64,000 nt of DNA from Lycium barbarum (GCF_019175385.1 NC_083346.1:62711821-62775820), one strand, 5' to 3'. Positions 1-12,449 are shown, numbered from the stretch's first letter. Numbers and translations: made by a program. The notes: generated by a model not told the origin, from the letters alone.

Positions 1-1094
1 ATATGGCCGTGTGTATACTACATTGTATGCATGTGATGTGTTGAATTTTATGTTGCATTCTAGTTGTGTGTAGGATGGAATGTATATTGAGAATGAAGGT
101 TGAATGAATTTGATGGAAGTTGGGAAAATGGAGTGTGGCCGTGTGGTATTTGAAGTTGGAAGGAGAATGAATTAATTTGGTTTAACATGTTTGTTGTGTT
201 GTTGTGATGCTTGCAATGTAAATAAAGATAAAATGATGTAAGTTTGCAATTAAATGGAAAGTACAAGTTTATGCCGTTTTAGTATGATTTTATGACATTA
301 TGAAAATGGAGTTGTTAAGGTGCAAATTATGATCATTGTTGATGAATTTGGGATATGGAAGCATGTTATGAATAAGTATGTTAAAGATTATATGTTTTGA
401 ATGAATTATGACTTTGGTGGAAAGTTGTATATTTTGTATATCGAATGAATATTTCGTACAAATGATATGAAGTGTTTCCAAACTATATTGTGATGATTTT
501 GGTTAATGATGAATGTGAAATCCTTGAGACTTGTTTGGAAATTTGAAATTTGAAATGGAAGTATTGCTTTATGTAGAAAAGAAGAATATTGACGTTAGAA
601 CCATTTTGATGACATTCGTGATAACTTTGGTATTATGGGTTGTGTTGTTGATATTTATTGAGCCGAGCTAAGCCTCGGGGATGTTATATGTATAGGGGAG
701 GTGCTGCCGAAATTTCGGCAGACAAACATGAAGTTAAGTGAATTCTTAAGTTTTGCAATTCCTAATTGGTAACAATGACCAATTGCAGATTTTGGACGAA
801 ACGGGAATCGAGTTTGAACGAGCGTAAGAAGTGAGAAAGGTATGTAAGGCTACCCCATTCCTTCTTTTGGCATGTCCTAGGTATACTAGGTCGATATTGG
901 AGCCCCGGGGGCAATTCTGTTCCTTGAAATCCGAAATGGAAATCGAGTACTATTCCTTCAATTGAATTGAACTATAAAACTCATATTTTGTTGGAAAGTG
1001 ACCATATGTTCAAAACGTTTGTAAACGTAATCGATTTGCTTTGAAACCTCCATGTATGATTCCATAGACCCCAAATGTCCGCGGTTCAGGTCCG

Positions 1095-1118
1095 CCACCT
1101 CGACTTGGCCCGAGGTGG
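1095..1118 (+). other. 8-bp hairpin in LTR-1
   Basis: CCACCTCG (1095-1102) and CGAGGTGG (1111-1118) form a perfect stem around an 8-nt loop. The same stem is seen in LTR-14 (around 60885-60910) and LTR-13 (around 54605-54635). There the changed base gives a G-U pair when read in the LTR sense strand. A conserved RNA stem is therefore more likely than chance. Confidence 0.55.
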
Positions 1119-1801
1119 GCCCTCTAACTCCGAGATTCTTTTGTTTGCTCTATTAGTCTCATTTTTGTATAATGTCGGCAAAGGATTTTCGTTTGTGAAT
1201 TTGGCTATCGAAAAATAATACTTTGATTGCCACGATATCCTAAATTATATTTTGAGCCATAATTACCATTTTGGAAATACTTTTGTGAAATGAACCCCGT
1301 TTTGATTAATTGTTCGAACTATTTTGACTAATGAGTCAACATATGATTTTATCAAGTTTGCAAAAGTATTTTTATATATATAAATTGCATTGTTTGCTCA
1401 CGACTCCGCTCGTGCCCTTATTATGATTTCGTCCACCGGTTCCCGGGCCGGTTATGGTTCGTGCGCCCTATGATAAATTTGGCCGTATGCTGTGTTACGG
1501 TTCCCGAGGCCTCGCCATAGGGCCGGGTTCCGTTTGGAGTTATGCTGTGATATGGCTGGTGATATGTTATGATGATATGTGTGTTCGGGGATGTACGGAG
1601 ATTTGAACCTTCTGGTGTTATGCTGTGTGTGGCACCTGCGTCGGAGGGGTGACCACGTTCCTGAGCTTTGCAAGATTTTTATCTGCATTATGTACATACG
1701 TTTTTGGTACAGATTTTGATATACTGGTCAGTATTCTCCTTTTTGTATCCTGTTTGTTTTCAGTTATGGTTTACACTTCTGCACTCTATGCTTTACATAC
1801 T

Positions 1802-1857
1802 CAGTACATCTTTCGTACTGACCCCCTTTCTTCGGGGGCTGCGTTTCATGCCCGCAG
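1802..1857 (+). other. Stem-loop chain HP1-HP2-HP3 in LTR-1
   Basis: Three stems follow each other. HP1 is CAGTAC (1802-1807) with GTACTG (1815-1820). HP2 is CCCCC (1822-1826) with GGGGG (1834-1838). HP3 is CTGCG (1839-1843) with CGCAG (1853-1857), with the loop motif TTCATGCC. In E1, E2 and E3 the same positions read CGTCC/GGACG and CTGTG/CACAG, so both arms changed together. The role is unknown; an RNA structure in the R/U5 part of the LTR is my inference. Confidence 0.65.
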
Positions 1858-2369
1858 GTACAGACGCCGGTGATCCACCACTGTAGGCTCCACGTCCTGC
1901 TATTACAGAGTGCTCCTTTTGATTCGGAGCCCATATGTCGGAATATATCTTTTGTGATGTATATGCACCTGTATATTTGACTATTTGGGGTACGGCGGGG
2001 CCCTGTCCCGTCATATGTTTTCGTTTTGTATTTGTAGAGGCCTGTAGTCATATTTGTGGGTCGAGGGTCCGGTATGTGTCTGTTTGATTACGATCTATGT
2101 CTTAATGCGGTCCGTCTGTTATGGTGGCCAAAATGGCCCTTATGTCTATATTTGTACATATGATCGGCGATGTGCGTTCCGCCGCTTCTATCTGTTCCGA
2201 TATTATATTTTGGTATGCACGACCGCTTAAGACCAGTTTTGATTTAAATTATGTTTAAAATAACTATTGTGAACTCTGAGCTAAGTTTGGATATGATAAT
2301 TGGATATGTAAGTCTAGCTGGGTGCCCAAGTAGGGTGCCAGTCGTGGCCCACGGGGTTGGGTCGTGACA

Positions 2370-2800
2370 CTTGATCCGTAACTTTATTACTCAGGGACTA
2401 CATAGTGGAGCTCTATTTCATTCGGAGCTACAGCTTTTGGTATTTATTCTTTTGTGTACATATTTATGGTCATGTGCGGGCTCCTGTCCCACCTATATGA
2501 TATGACATACTCTCCTTAGAGGCTCGTAGACATGTGTATGTGGTTAGATGTATTTGGCCTTGTCGGCCTATATTTTGGATATCATTTTTTTAGCCTCGTC
2601 GGCTTATGTACATTGTTGTGGGCATAGTTTTCGATGATGATATAAACGAATTGTTGCCCAATGAAATTAATATGAATAATGGATGGAAAGTATGATTTAG
2701 CTATGTGGCTCACCTAGATGTAAATGTGAAAGTATGAAAATAGGTGCCCGGGTGGGTTAGCCCTGGGTGCCCGTCGCGGCCCTCCGGTTGAGTCATGACA
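2370..2800 (+). mobile_element. LTR-2: 3' end of a gypsy LTR
   Basis: The stretch resembles the last part of a plus-strand LTR, with the HP4-like stem AGCTC...GAGCT near 2410-2435, 'GAGGCTCGTAGACATGTGTA', and the end GGTTGAGTCATGACA at 2800. AATAT at 2801-2805 is the probable right target copy. LTR-1 is inserted into it, and the rest lies left of the window. Confidence 0.7.
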
Positions 2801-3477
2801 AATATGTACACAAAATAATAATAGCACTAGACTACAACTCCTAAGCAAATGGAGCGCTCCTTTGCAATCGCTGATGAAGCACCAAGGGATCTAATCCATT
2901 TCCCTGCCTACCTGCGGGCATGAACGCAGCAACCACAAATAAAAAAACGTCAGAACGAATAATGTACTGAGTATGTAAGGAATGAATAACAACATAATGA
3001 AAATATAGAAGAAACATGAGATAGGAAAGATAACCTGCATACCTGTTGCCTCTTAAGGCAGATATCATGCATGTTTAGTTTTCTTTTAAAAAAAACATTT
3101 TCATGCATATATAATATAAATGTTAGTGCTGCGGAACGTGCGGCCCGATCCATATATCATATCATCCCGCGTCCGGGGTATCCCACATCCCGGTATCATC
3201 ATAATGTATCTACTACAGTGGCGTGCACATCTACGTGCCGTAACCGGCCGACTATAGCGCGGCTTGGTGTGAGAAAATATCTACATATATATAAAGCATG
3301 CATGAGAGCCCAAATAAAAGCTATAAATATATCGAAGTGACGTAAGGTCGGTAAACCTCCGATTTCAATTATGAAATCATCATCATCGCTATATCTCATC
3401 TTGAAAGAACAACTACTATAAGATGAGATCAACAATAATGAATAAAACCAATAATCATGGAACAAGCTCAACGATAT
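2801..3477 (-). mobile_element. LTR-3, left segment (minus orientation)
   Basis: LTR sequence in reverse orientation. The HP3 stem (CTGCGGGCATGAACGCAG) lies near 2912-2932 and a weak HP1 near 2962-2980. An S2 stem lies at 3394-3428 (TCTCATCTT with AAGATGAGA), a co-varied version of the CTCACCTT/AAGGTGAG stem of other copies. It continues at 8629 after LTR-4. Its own left end is missing because LTR-2 sits there. Confidence 0.75.
3394..3428 (-). other. S2 stem-loop, co-varied form
   Basis: TCTCATCTT (3394-3402) pairs perfectly with AAGATGAGA (3420-3428). Most LTRs here have CTCACCTT/AAGGTGAG, and LTR-11 has CTCGCCTT/AAGGCGAG (40460-40491). Substitution of both partners in different copies is the classic sign of a selected stem. 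Confidence 0.65.
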
Positions 3478-3763
3478 TGTCACGACCCAACTAGGGGACA
3501 TGACGGGTACCCGAGGCTAACCCCCGAGCACTGCTCAAACTACTAGTAATCATATTCGTCCTGCGATCATTCATTAATCTCATGCTTATAATCATAGAAG
3601 AACCATTTTAACTTGAAACATATTTACCTTTATATACATAAGCGCTTCGGCTATCAAAATAATATATATACAATGAGGAAATCGCGAGACCATACTAACC
3701 ACACATACGTATCTACGAGCCTCTAGTACTAGACATATGGACGGGACAAGACCCCGTCGTGCC

Positions 3764-3768
<5 letters not shown>

Positions 3769-3814
<46 letters not shown>
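3769..3814. repeat. (TA)n microsatellite in LTR-4
   Basis: An uninterrupted TA run of about 46 bp between GCCCAAAA and CACAAAATAAT. The same spot of the LTR carries TA runs in LTR-5, E1, E2, E3 and others. It yields spurious Tyr-Ile repeat reading frames. Confidence 0.95.
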
Positions 3815-3818
<4 letters not shown>

Positions 3819-5341
3819 AAATAATAAGCAATGGCACCTCCGGAACAATGGAGTGCTCTCAAAGTCTGTTGATAACTCCTATGAATCTGGGTCACCTCCC
3901 TGTCTACCTGTGGGCGTGAACATAGCGTCCAAAGAAAAGGACATCAGTACAAATATTGTACTGAGTATGTAAGGAATAAACAATAACAATACATCCATGA
4001 AATAAGGAGACATCAAGTGAAGAACAACCTGTAACTGACTGTCAATCATGATAGAAATAATGCATGCTGACTTACTTCAAAAACATCATATATCTATCTA
4101 TCTATCTATATATATATATATATATATAAAAGCTTCCCGACCATATAGGTACGGTGTGATTATCATTAGCCTGCGTCCAGGCCTCCGGCGTTCGGGGTAA
4201 CCATCTCATGCCGCCCACTAGTGGTGTCTGCCCATGCCATCTAGACATGGTGTATACGCTGCCCACTTAAGTGGTGTCTGCCCAGCCATATAGGCGCGGT
4301 GTAATATCATCATCATATGCTTATCATGAATCATTCATAGAAACTCAAATACAACTATACCCTATCGGGGTGACGTAAGGTCGTGAACCCCCGATTCCAT
4401 TATGGAGCAATCATAAGAATTCAGCCTCACCTTGAAGGAATTAGCATATAAGGTGAGTGTGGCACAAAGAACAACATCAATAAGTCATAATTTGGATCAT
4501 TAGCTTTATAGAAGCATCATATCATGAACTGTAGAATCTTTAGACTTAAGCTCACCGTCTTCATTATCTTACATCATCTCATATAAGGCTCTTCATGAAC
4601 ATAGACTCGTGATTTCCATTATATACATATATTTAGAGAAGTCATAGAAATATAGGAAGATTCATGCCATGGAGTTATGCCTTAGAAGGAAAGGACTAGC
4701 CTTACATACCTTTTGGTTTAGCTATTCTACCGCTTGGTCGTTCTCCTTCAATGCTCACGTTTCTACCTTCAAGAGAATTCGTATTAACATTAGCTAATCG
4801 ATCATATAAACATGCTCAACTAAGGCTAGAGAAAATTGGGCAGCATTTCCTTTGTTTATGCAACTTTCCCCATATCATATATCAACTCCCGAACGTCTAT
4901 AATACATTCACAATATTATAACTAACAATCTTCATTCATCTACATTATCCACATTTCACAATTTCACTTCAATTCATCCATAATCATGGTCATAGTACAC
5001 TAGTACGTTTTCTCACATATAATGCTTATCCCATGTTCTTAATGTCATTTATAACATATTTATAATCATAGCATATCAAGAATCATGACTCATTCCCAAC
5101 TACTACTCAAAATCTCATTATTCTCATCTTTGTAACCCATTTTTTATCTCCTTTCATAATTGTCACGACCCGAATAGGGGCCGCGACGGGTACACGGGGC
5201 TAACCACCGAGCACCGCTCGTTCTGCTACTCATCATACTCATTTAACGCTCTTTTATCAAATTTATACTCAAATCATGAGAAAGTCATATTTCATTTGAA
5301 AACATAAATACTTTAATATACATAAGCCTTTCGGCCATCAA

Positions 5342-5345
<4 letters not shown>

Positions 5346-5388
<43 letters not shown>
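5346..5388. repeat. (TA)n microsatellite in LTR-5
   Basis: A TA run of about 43 bp lying between AAAATAA and CATAGTAGC. It is offset from the usual GCCCAAAATA position, being placed after the 'GGCCATCAAAATAATATA' part of the LTR. Confidence 0.95.
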
Positions 5389-5390
<2 letters not shown>

Positions 5391-6129
5391 GTAGCTATCT
5401 CGTGAGACCATATAACCCACACTGCGTATCTACGAGCCTCTACTGGAGTGCTAGACATAAGGACGGGACAAGACCCCGTCATGCCCAAAATACACATACA
5501 TGAATATACACAAAAGAATAATCATAAGCACCTCCGGAACAATGGAGTGCTCTCTACTCAGCTACTAGCTCCTACGAGTCCGGATCAAGCTCACCTCCCT
5601 GTCTACCTGTCGGCATGAACACAGCGTCCAAAGAAAACAGATGTCAGTACGAACATTGTACTGAGTATGAGAGGCATAAACAATAATGAAACATCAATGA
5701 AATGAGGAGGCATCAAATGAGGAGCAATCTGTAACTGACTGTGAATCATAAAAGAAATAAATCATGTTGTCTTACTCATACTCGTCATCATATCATATAT
5801 GCATAAATGTATAAGTATAAGCATAAGCTACCCGTCCATATAGGTACGGTGTGATAATGTATAAGCTGCCCGTCCAAATAGGTACGGTGTGATAATAATT
5901 AACCTGCGTCCAAGCCTCCCGCGTCCGGGGTATAAGCTGCCCACTATAGTGGTGTGTATATCTACCCGACCCTATAGGTACGGTGTAATATCATCATCAT
6001 ATATTCATCATAATATGCTTATAATAATATGCTCATCATAATACATGCATGAAGACTCAAGGACAAATATACTTTATCGGGGTGATGCAAGGTCGTGATC
6101 CCCCGATTTCATTATGGAGCATTCGCAAG

Positions 6130-6330
6130 CGTTCTGCCTCACCTTGAAGGAAGTAGTATATAAGGTGAGTGTGTACAATGCATAACATCATCAACCTTAT
6201 GGTACTCTGCCTCACCTTGAAAGGACAATACATAAGGTGAGTGTACAGAATACATAACATACTTGACTTAATGGTATTCTGCCTCACCTCGAAGGGAATA
6301 ATGTATGAGGTGAGTGTGTACAACATACGA
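6130..6330 (-). repeat. Tandem triplication of the S2 stem-loop, ~72-bp unit
   Basis: Three units begin TCTGCCTCACC. Each holds a complete stem: CTCACCTT/AAGGTGAG at 6138-6169, the same at 6211-6241, and CTCACCTC/GAGGTGAG at 6283-6314. The third unit has changed both arms and stays paired. LTR-10 has the matching array near 16365-16560 on the other strand. Confidence 0.85.
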
Positions 6331-7319
6331 CATCATTAGCGTTATAGGGACGTCTTATCATGAACTCTAGAATCTTTAGACTCAAGCTCATCATTGGACT
6401 CATAACATATCTCTTATCTCATATAGCTATTCATGATCATAGACTCTTGACTCTCCGGTATATATATAGAGAATTCATGGAGAGAAAGGAGAATCATACC
6501 ATCAAATTCATGCCATAGAAAGAAAGGACTAGCCTCACATACCTTTTACGTTTAACTAATCTATCGTTTGCTTGTTCTCCTTCAATGCCACGTTTCTACC
6601 TTCAAGAGAGAATTCGCATTAACGTTAGTTAATTGACTATAAGAACGTGTCGCTATTTCTAGGGAAAATTGGGTAGCATTTCCTTTGTTTCTACTACTTT
6701 ACCCACATTCTATATCAACTCCCAAACGTTCATAACAACATTCACAATATCGTAAACAACATTCATCATTTATCTACATTTACCACAATTCACCATTTCC
6801 CTTCAATTATGGTCATAGCTCATTACCGTGTTTTCTCATATATAATACTCATTCCATGGTCTATAGGTCATTCATAACATGTTTACAATCTCAACAAACC
6901 AATATTCATAATTCAATCCAACTATTGTTTAACAATGACACTATTCACTCATTTATGACCCATTTTCTATACTCTTCTACCATCCAAGTGTTTCAACTTA
7001 TCAATACTTCAAACATTAGGAAAATACCATGAAACTTACCTTAGATAGTGTAGAAACAAGCCTTGAATGGAAATACTCTTCTAGCACCAAAACCCTATTT
7101 CACTTCTCTTGGGATTTCTTGGCTTGGATGACTTTCACTAGGTTTCATACACTTGTTTTCATGCATTGAAGTTGTTGATCATGGATTTCCTTTGATTTTC
7201 TTGTGGATGAATGTTAGAGAGAATATTCTAGAGGTTTCTTGACTTGTGGAGTGAAAATGAAATGAAAATGAAAATGAAATGAGAGGGAGGTCCCTTATAT
7301 TAATTCACAATCTGTCCCG

Positions 7320-7490
7320 ACCAGAACATATGGACCAACATACAGTCCGTATATTTTTCACTGACAGTATGTCTCGACCGTATGTTTGGTCCAGTGAAGT
7401 GTGCCATTCTGGGCTGAACCTACGGCTGGACATACGGTCCGTGGATTTTATACGGCCAGTATGTCTGGCTGTATAATGTCCAGCTATCCG
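7320..7490 (-). promoter_or_regulatory. U3 palindrome array in LTR-5
   Basis: A cluster of ATACGGTCCGT, ACGGCCAGTATG and GACCGTATG words lies just upstream, in sense direction, of a 'TTAATATAAGGGACC' TATA-like site (7290-7305 on the plus strand). The counterpart in LTR-10 is at 15215-15385. A promoter or enhancer role is inferred from position only. Confidence 0.55.
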
Positions 7491-8149
7491 AGACTTGTTC
7501 TCGTTGACTCGTTTGATCTCCGATCCTTATGGAACCTTCTTGACACTTGTTTAACACCTATACTAATCTAAGGGACGTTATTACTCTTCTCTAAGACGTC
7601 ATTATTCCATCATTAACTCGTCGCTTAAAATTCCTACCCGACACATAACATATCCTTTACTTTCTTTGTCAAGCTTCTTCCTTTTAGTCAAATGTCTTTG
7701 AATCTCGATTAAGACCATCAAATGCATTTCCTTACTTATTCAAATCACCGTATACCTCGTTTTCCTCGTAGCCTGTTTACTGTACATTAACGGGGAATTT
7801 TCCAAGGTGTAACAATAATCTAAGTCTTTCAACCTCTCAATACCTTAAACAACATGGAATGATCATAAAACTTACCTTAGATAGTATGGTAATGAGCTTT
7901 GAGTGGAAATACTTCACTTGATCCAAAACCCTAGTTCACTTCCAATGGGATTTCTTGACTTGGATGAACCCTAATGAGTTTCTTACACTTGATTCTCTTG
8001 GTTTGATGAAGCTGATCATGAATTTCTCTTGAGTTCTTGTGAAAGAAGTGTGGAGAGCTTTCTAGAGAGTTTTTGAGGTGTAGAGTGAGAAAATGAAATG
8101 AATTGAATGAAGTTGGGTCCCTTATATCAATTTAAAAAACCTGTCCCGA

Positions 8150-8295
8150 CTCAGTTCTATGGACCAACATACGGTCCGTATAATTTATATGGATCATATG
8201 TCTGGCCGTACATTTGGTCCAGTGAGGGCTGCCATTCTGGGTAGGATATACGGCCTAACATACGGCCAGTATGTTGGACCGTATAATGCCCAGCT
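8150..8295 (-). promoter_or_regulatory. U3 palindrome array in LTR-4
   Basis: It contains ATACGGTCCGTATAA, ATACGGCC and ACGGCCAGTATG in mixed orientation, next to 'TTATATCAATTT', close to the U3 start of the LTR. Layout is as in LTR-5. Confidence 0.5.
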
Positions 8296-8628
8296 TTTCC
8301 GAACTCGTTCTCGTCGACTCGTTTAATCTCCCATCCTTATGGAACCTTATTAACACTTGTTTAACACCTCATTAACAATCTAAGGGACATTATAACTCTT
8401 CTCCAAGACATCATTAAGTCATCATTAACTTTCTACTCGTAAATCTTTTCCGATTCATAACGTATACCTTGCCTTTCTCGGCAAACTTTCTTCTCTTTCC
8501 TCGAATGTCTTTGAAATCTCAATTAGGATCATCAAATGCTATTTCTTACTTATTGAAACATCGTATACTTCGTGCCCTTCGTTAGTCTATTCACTGTGCA
8601 TCAATGGAAATTTTTTCGAGGTGTAACA

Positions 8629-10017
8629 GATATGATGAGAACATCAAGAACTATAAGCTTTGGTTTCTCTAGAAATGGAATCATCATCATGAAGAAAATA
8701 TATCAACAATATCATAAGAGCTTTGAGAATTATGAGCTTCTAGCATTTCTAGGAATAGGGATATTATGGGTGTCGTGTGTAGGTTCACAACAAAGGAATC
8801 ATGCCTTAAGAAAGAAAGGGTCAGCCTTAACATACCTTTTCGTCTTCTTAACTACTTAATGTTCTCCTACCAAGCTCGCAATCTACATTAAAGAGGATTT
8901 ATACTAAGGTTAAGTCCTGAAAACACTCTTAAGTTCAAACTAGTGTGATTAACGAGCTAGCAGAAGTTGGACAACAGTTCCCCTATTTTATCAACTTCCA
9001 CCAATTTCCAAAATAACTCCCAATCAACAATAAAAACATCCATAATACCATAATCAAAGAATTTCATTCAATTTAATCTCAAATTAATCCAAAATCTCCT
9101 TTCAAATTCATCTCACAGTCATCTTCTTCAATTCAACACTTTGTGACTTCTCCACTTTAATTCTTTTCCTTTCCAAGAGTTGCTAAACTTTTAGACCAAC
9201 TAAATCATATAAATAAGATGAATAATATACCTTATAATATAATAACTTCACCTCACTCAACTTCTCCCAAGCTCGGGTTCATCAGAACATTAAAGGCAAG
9301 CAAGAACAATCATGTTCGGTGGATTATCTTATGGTTTTGATGTTTGATCTTCTCTTTTGATGGTATGGAAAGTTGTGGAATGTTGTAGAACCTTCAAGCA
9401 CTCTAAAGAAATCTCTTATAATTTGGGGAGACAAGTGTGGGAGGTGGATATGAAAAATGGGGTCTTTTGGAACTTAAAAAGGATTTAAAACAGTATTTCC
9501 GCTTCAACTTGCGGTGGAGATGCGGCACAGCATACTGAGTATGCGGCTGCATCTCCCCTCCTATCCTTGGGGAAGATGTTGGGTAGTGAGGCCCCCAATT
9601 ATTGGGAGTTTACAGCCAATATGCTGCACAGCATACCAAGTATGCGGCCGCATGTTGCCCCAAATTTCCGATTTCATGAAAATGCGTTCTTTTCGATTCG
9701 TTTGACCTCCAATCCTTATGGAACCTTCTTGGCACTTGTATAAAACCTCATTAACCATATAAGGAGCCTTATATCTTCCTCTCGAGGTGATGCTAAATAA
9801 TGTATAACACAAATGATACGAAATCTTCCCAAAACATGACTCCAATTCCAATCCTGCAATGAACTTACTTCCACCAATTCATTTAACTCCGAAACCTTAA
9901 GGTACACACTTAAAATTATTGGATACCCTCCTTAACCTTATAAGGGCTTCATATCCACTTTAGGCTTACTTTAGTTTACTTATAATGCAAACGACGCAAA
10001 ATTTCAAAAATGTAACA
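8629..10017 (-). mobile_element. LTR-3, right segment
   Basis: Continuation of LTR-3 after LTR-4, ending AAAAATGTAACA at 10017 with ATATA next to it. It contains the usual 'AGTTGGACAACAGTTCCCC' stretch near 8965-8985. Its U3 array near 9497-9660 uses GCGGCCGCATAC and CATACTGAGTATGCGG words instead of TACGGTCCGTA. It sits inside LTR-6. No credible gene is present. Confidence 0.75.
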
Positions 10018-10341
10018 ATATATATGTATATACTTATGCATGGGTATGGCGGGGCCCTGTCCTGACCATGTTATGTATGTTTTTCAGTTGAGGCTTGTAG
10101 AAAGTTATATGCAGTCAGATGATGTCCAGACTAGATGTTTCATATGTTTTCACATAGGTGATCATGACATCCTTGTTGGCTCATACAGTACGTCCAGCAT
10201 ATCCATATAGATGAGTCTTTTAGACTATTTGATACAGACATGTTTACCATATGAATCTATCGAGTATCATATGATGGCCCTATCGGCCCACCTATATTCA
10301 TAATCATGTCACAGATGTACATCAAATGGTACTTGACTAGT
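10018..10341 (+). mobile_element. LTR-6, segment before LTR-7
   Basis: Plus-oriented LTR 3' part. 'GGTATGGCGGGGCCCTGTCC' (HP5 region) lies near 10047-10066, as in LTR-7 and LTR-1. It is interrupted by LTR-7 at the CTAGT target and continues at 13016-13057. The 5' part would lie left of LTR-3, outside the window. Confidence 0.7.
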
Positions 10342-10641
10342 TGTTATATCTCGTATTTTTATACGTCGAGTTATTCGCAAGATAATCGACTTAAGTTAAG
10401 GACGGGATCATTTTCGGATACGAAATAGGAACTTTTAATTTTCAATTTTAATTAGAACACAAATTGTTTATAAAATTTTACTTAGTGTAGAAATATTATT
10501 AGAGATTAGGTACTAATTAATTGTGATTAAATTATTAAGCAAAAATTAGTGATTAATTAAAATTAATTAACTTAATTACTATGTGTGGGCCCCACCCGTT
10601 TTCATTAAAAAAAAGAGATAATAGATGACACATTAGGTGGG

Positions 10642-10674
10642 CACGTGTAGGGCCTAGGGGGGCTCATATATAAG
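10642..10674 (+). promoter_or_regulatory. Probable LTR promoter: G-box and TATA box
   Basis: CACGTG at 10642-10647 lies about 20 bp before CATATATAAG at 10665-10674. The position, about 325 bp into the LTR, suits a U3 promoter. Transcription is not shown by the sequence alone. Confidence 0.55.
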
Positions 10675-10757
10675 CCACCAAGATGACTCATGGATCACCA
10701 TTTGAACATTACAATTAGATTGAAAGAGAGAAATTGAAAGGGGGAGGAGAATGAAGC

Positions 10758-10785
10758 TCTCGGCCATGGCCATTTTTGGCCGAGA
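10758..10785 (+). other. 9-bp leader hairpin in LTR-7
   Basis: TCTCGGCCA (10758-10766) and TGGCCGAGA (10777-10785) pair perfectly around a 10-nt loop, about 85 bp after the TATA box. The ATG at 10751 opens no long frame. Confidence 0.5.
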
Positions 10786-11979
10786 ATGAGCTCAAGTGAA
10801 GCTCAAGTGAAAGAGGGTTTGGGAAGCTTGAATTCTAAGGAGTTATAAGTGTTCAAAGGAATTGCAACGTGAATTGAATCATTGAAGGTGGCAACGTTAA
10901 GGAACCAAGATCGTTAAGGTAAGATTCAATCTTTTTCTACATGTTTTGGAGGTAGTTTAAACTTGTATAATTTGGTAGATGTGTGTTGAATGTAAAGGGT
11001 TATGTATGTGGATATTGAAGTGTAGATTGAGCCGAGTAGGGGGCTGTTTTGATTACGAATGGTGAATTGATTTTAAGTAGCATTATGGTTGTTGTTATCA
11101 TGGGTGATATGGTAAAAATGAAGGAATTAAATGGTTAAAGTTAAAGTTGTGTTATTTTATGGACATGTTGTTATCCTTGTTGAATTGAAAGGATTGAAGG
11201 TATGATTATGTTCATATGTTGTTGTTGGTATTTCTGTGATAATAGGAGGATAATTGGGAATTCGGGTTAGGCGAATATATAGGGGAAATGCTGCCCGATT
11301 TCCGTTGGGTCCTTAACTAATGAAAACCCTAATCAAGAAAGTAAAAGTTAAAGAATGAGTCCTATAGGCGATTGGTTACAAATTTATGAGCCAGGAAGTA
11401 TAGTTTACTAACGATAGCGTTACTTTTATATTAAATAGGCGAAAAGGGTGACGAAGCGAACGAGATTATGATTAACCTTGAACAGGTATGTAAAGCTAAC
11501 CCTTCTTTCTTTTTGGCATGATCTTTTTGAAAAAAACAGACGACGTATATATGACTCTAAAGAAGCTCCTATTCTTAGAGCCACTAGGATGGCTAATGTT
11601 CTTGATTTCCAGAAACTATTCATTATGTCTTGATATGTGTATATGATTCCAGAAGTTCTATTTTGATATAATCTGTATTGATATTCGAAAGGTACTAGAT
11701 ATGGCTATTGTCTTGATTTTCCAAGATGATTCGTTTTGAATATTCTATTGAGTCCTTGAATTCCATAAGCTATTTCATGTTAGCTAGATATGTGTCTATG
11801 ATTCCCGAAGTTCCATTTGACATAATCCATAATGATATTTGAGTGATACTTGACATGACAGACTCCTTTGACACTCAAGTGTTAGTTTATTTTACTTATT
11901 CTATCGAGCCTCAGATGATGACTTGGTTTGTATATGGTCACTCACTACTCTTCTCGTGCATGCCTCAATATATCCTTCA

Positions 11980-12175
11980 CCAAGTCCGGGCCCGGGTATG
12001 TTCTCATGCAGAGTTCACTGCATTGTTCACCGAGTCCCTCACTAAAGGGCCGGGTACGGTATATGTATATGATGATATGATGACATGATTATGGCACCGA
12101 GTCCCATGATGGGTCGGGTACGGTATACGTGTACACGACTTTATTCACCGAGTCCCTCACTAGAGGGCCGGGTAT

Positions 12176-12272
<97 letters not shown>

Positions 12273-12320
12273 TGATGATATGATTATGTCACCGAGTCCC
12301 ATAATGGGCCGGGTATGGTA
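11980..12320 (+). repeat. Minisatellite 'CACCGAGTCCC..GGGCCGGGTA'
   Basis: At least four diverged units of about 60-75 bp, with the words ACCGAGTCCC and GGGCCGGGTA recurring, broken by the AT run. This corresponds in place to the 54-bp repeats of the E3 LTRs. Confidence 0.75.
12178..12270. repeat. (AT)n microsatellite in LTR-7
   Basis: About 93 bp of pure AT, between two copies of a 'CACCGAGTCCC...GGGCCGGGTATGG' minisatellite unit (near 11980-12180 and 12290-12320). Confidence 0.97.
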
Positions 12321-12449
12321 TATGATAATGATATGCATGATTTTGTTTCGTAAGGCACAGGTACAGTGATTTCCTGATTATCATACTTGTCTCCTGGAAT
12401 CTCTACTTCAGTTATGATCTTCCTTAATGTATTTCATGCTTTATATACT

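Larger units (their letters stand above)
1..2369 (+). mobile_element. LTR-1: long gypsy LTR, 3' part (left end outside window)
   Basis: The right end is ...GGGTTGGGTCGTGACA at 2369, followed by CTTGA as the probable target-site copy. The body matches the order of signals in LTR-7 and LTR-12: a 'GGGGAGGTGCTGCCGAAATTT'-like stretch near 700, a splice-like 'GGTATGTAAGGCT' near 840, and the stem-loop chain near 1800. No protein-coding frame is credible. It is a solo LTR or one LTR of a larger element, which cannot be decided because the left end is missing. It splits LTR-2. Confidence 0.75.
5161..7814 (-). mobile_element. LTR-5: solo LTR
   Basis: TGTCACGACCC at 5161 to GGTGTAACA at 7814, flanked by ATAAT at 5156-5160 and 7815-7819. 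It is about 2.65 kb with no coding sequence. It is a close relative of LTR-10, which lies in the opposite orientation. Going left to right (antisense) it holds HP5, HP4, HP3-HP1, a two-unit minisatellite near 5830-5900, a triple S2 repeat and the U3 palindromes. Confidence 0.93.
3478..8628 (-). mobile_element. LTR-4: solo LTR, split by LTR-5
   Basis: It starts TGTCACGACCCAACTAGG at 3478 and ends GAGGTGTAACA at 8628. GATAT lies on both sides (3473-3477 and 8629-8633), so it is a clean 5-bp duplication. Own sequence is 3478-5160 plus 7820-8628, about 2.49 kb. No internal region or second LTR is present, so it is a solo LTR left by LTR-LTR recombination. It sits inside LTR-3. Confidence 0.92.

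Noticed and set aside
3592..3919. Frames with long Tyr-Ile repeats (also near 12085-12369 and 50674-50859)
   Set aside because: They are translations of TA microsatellites.
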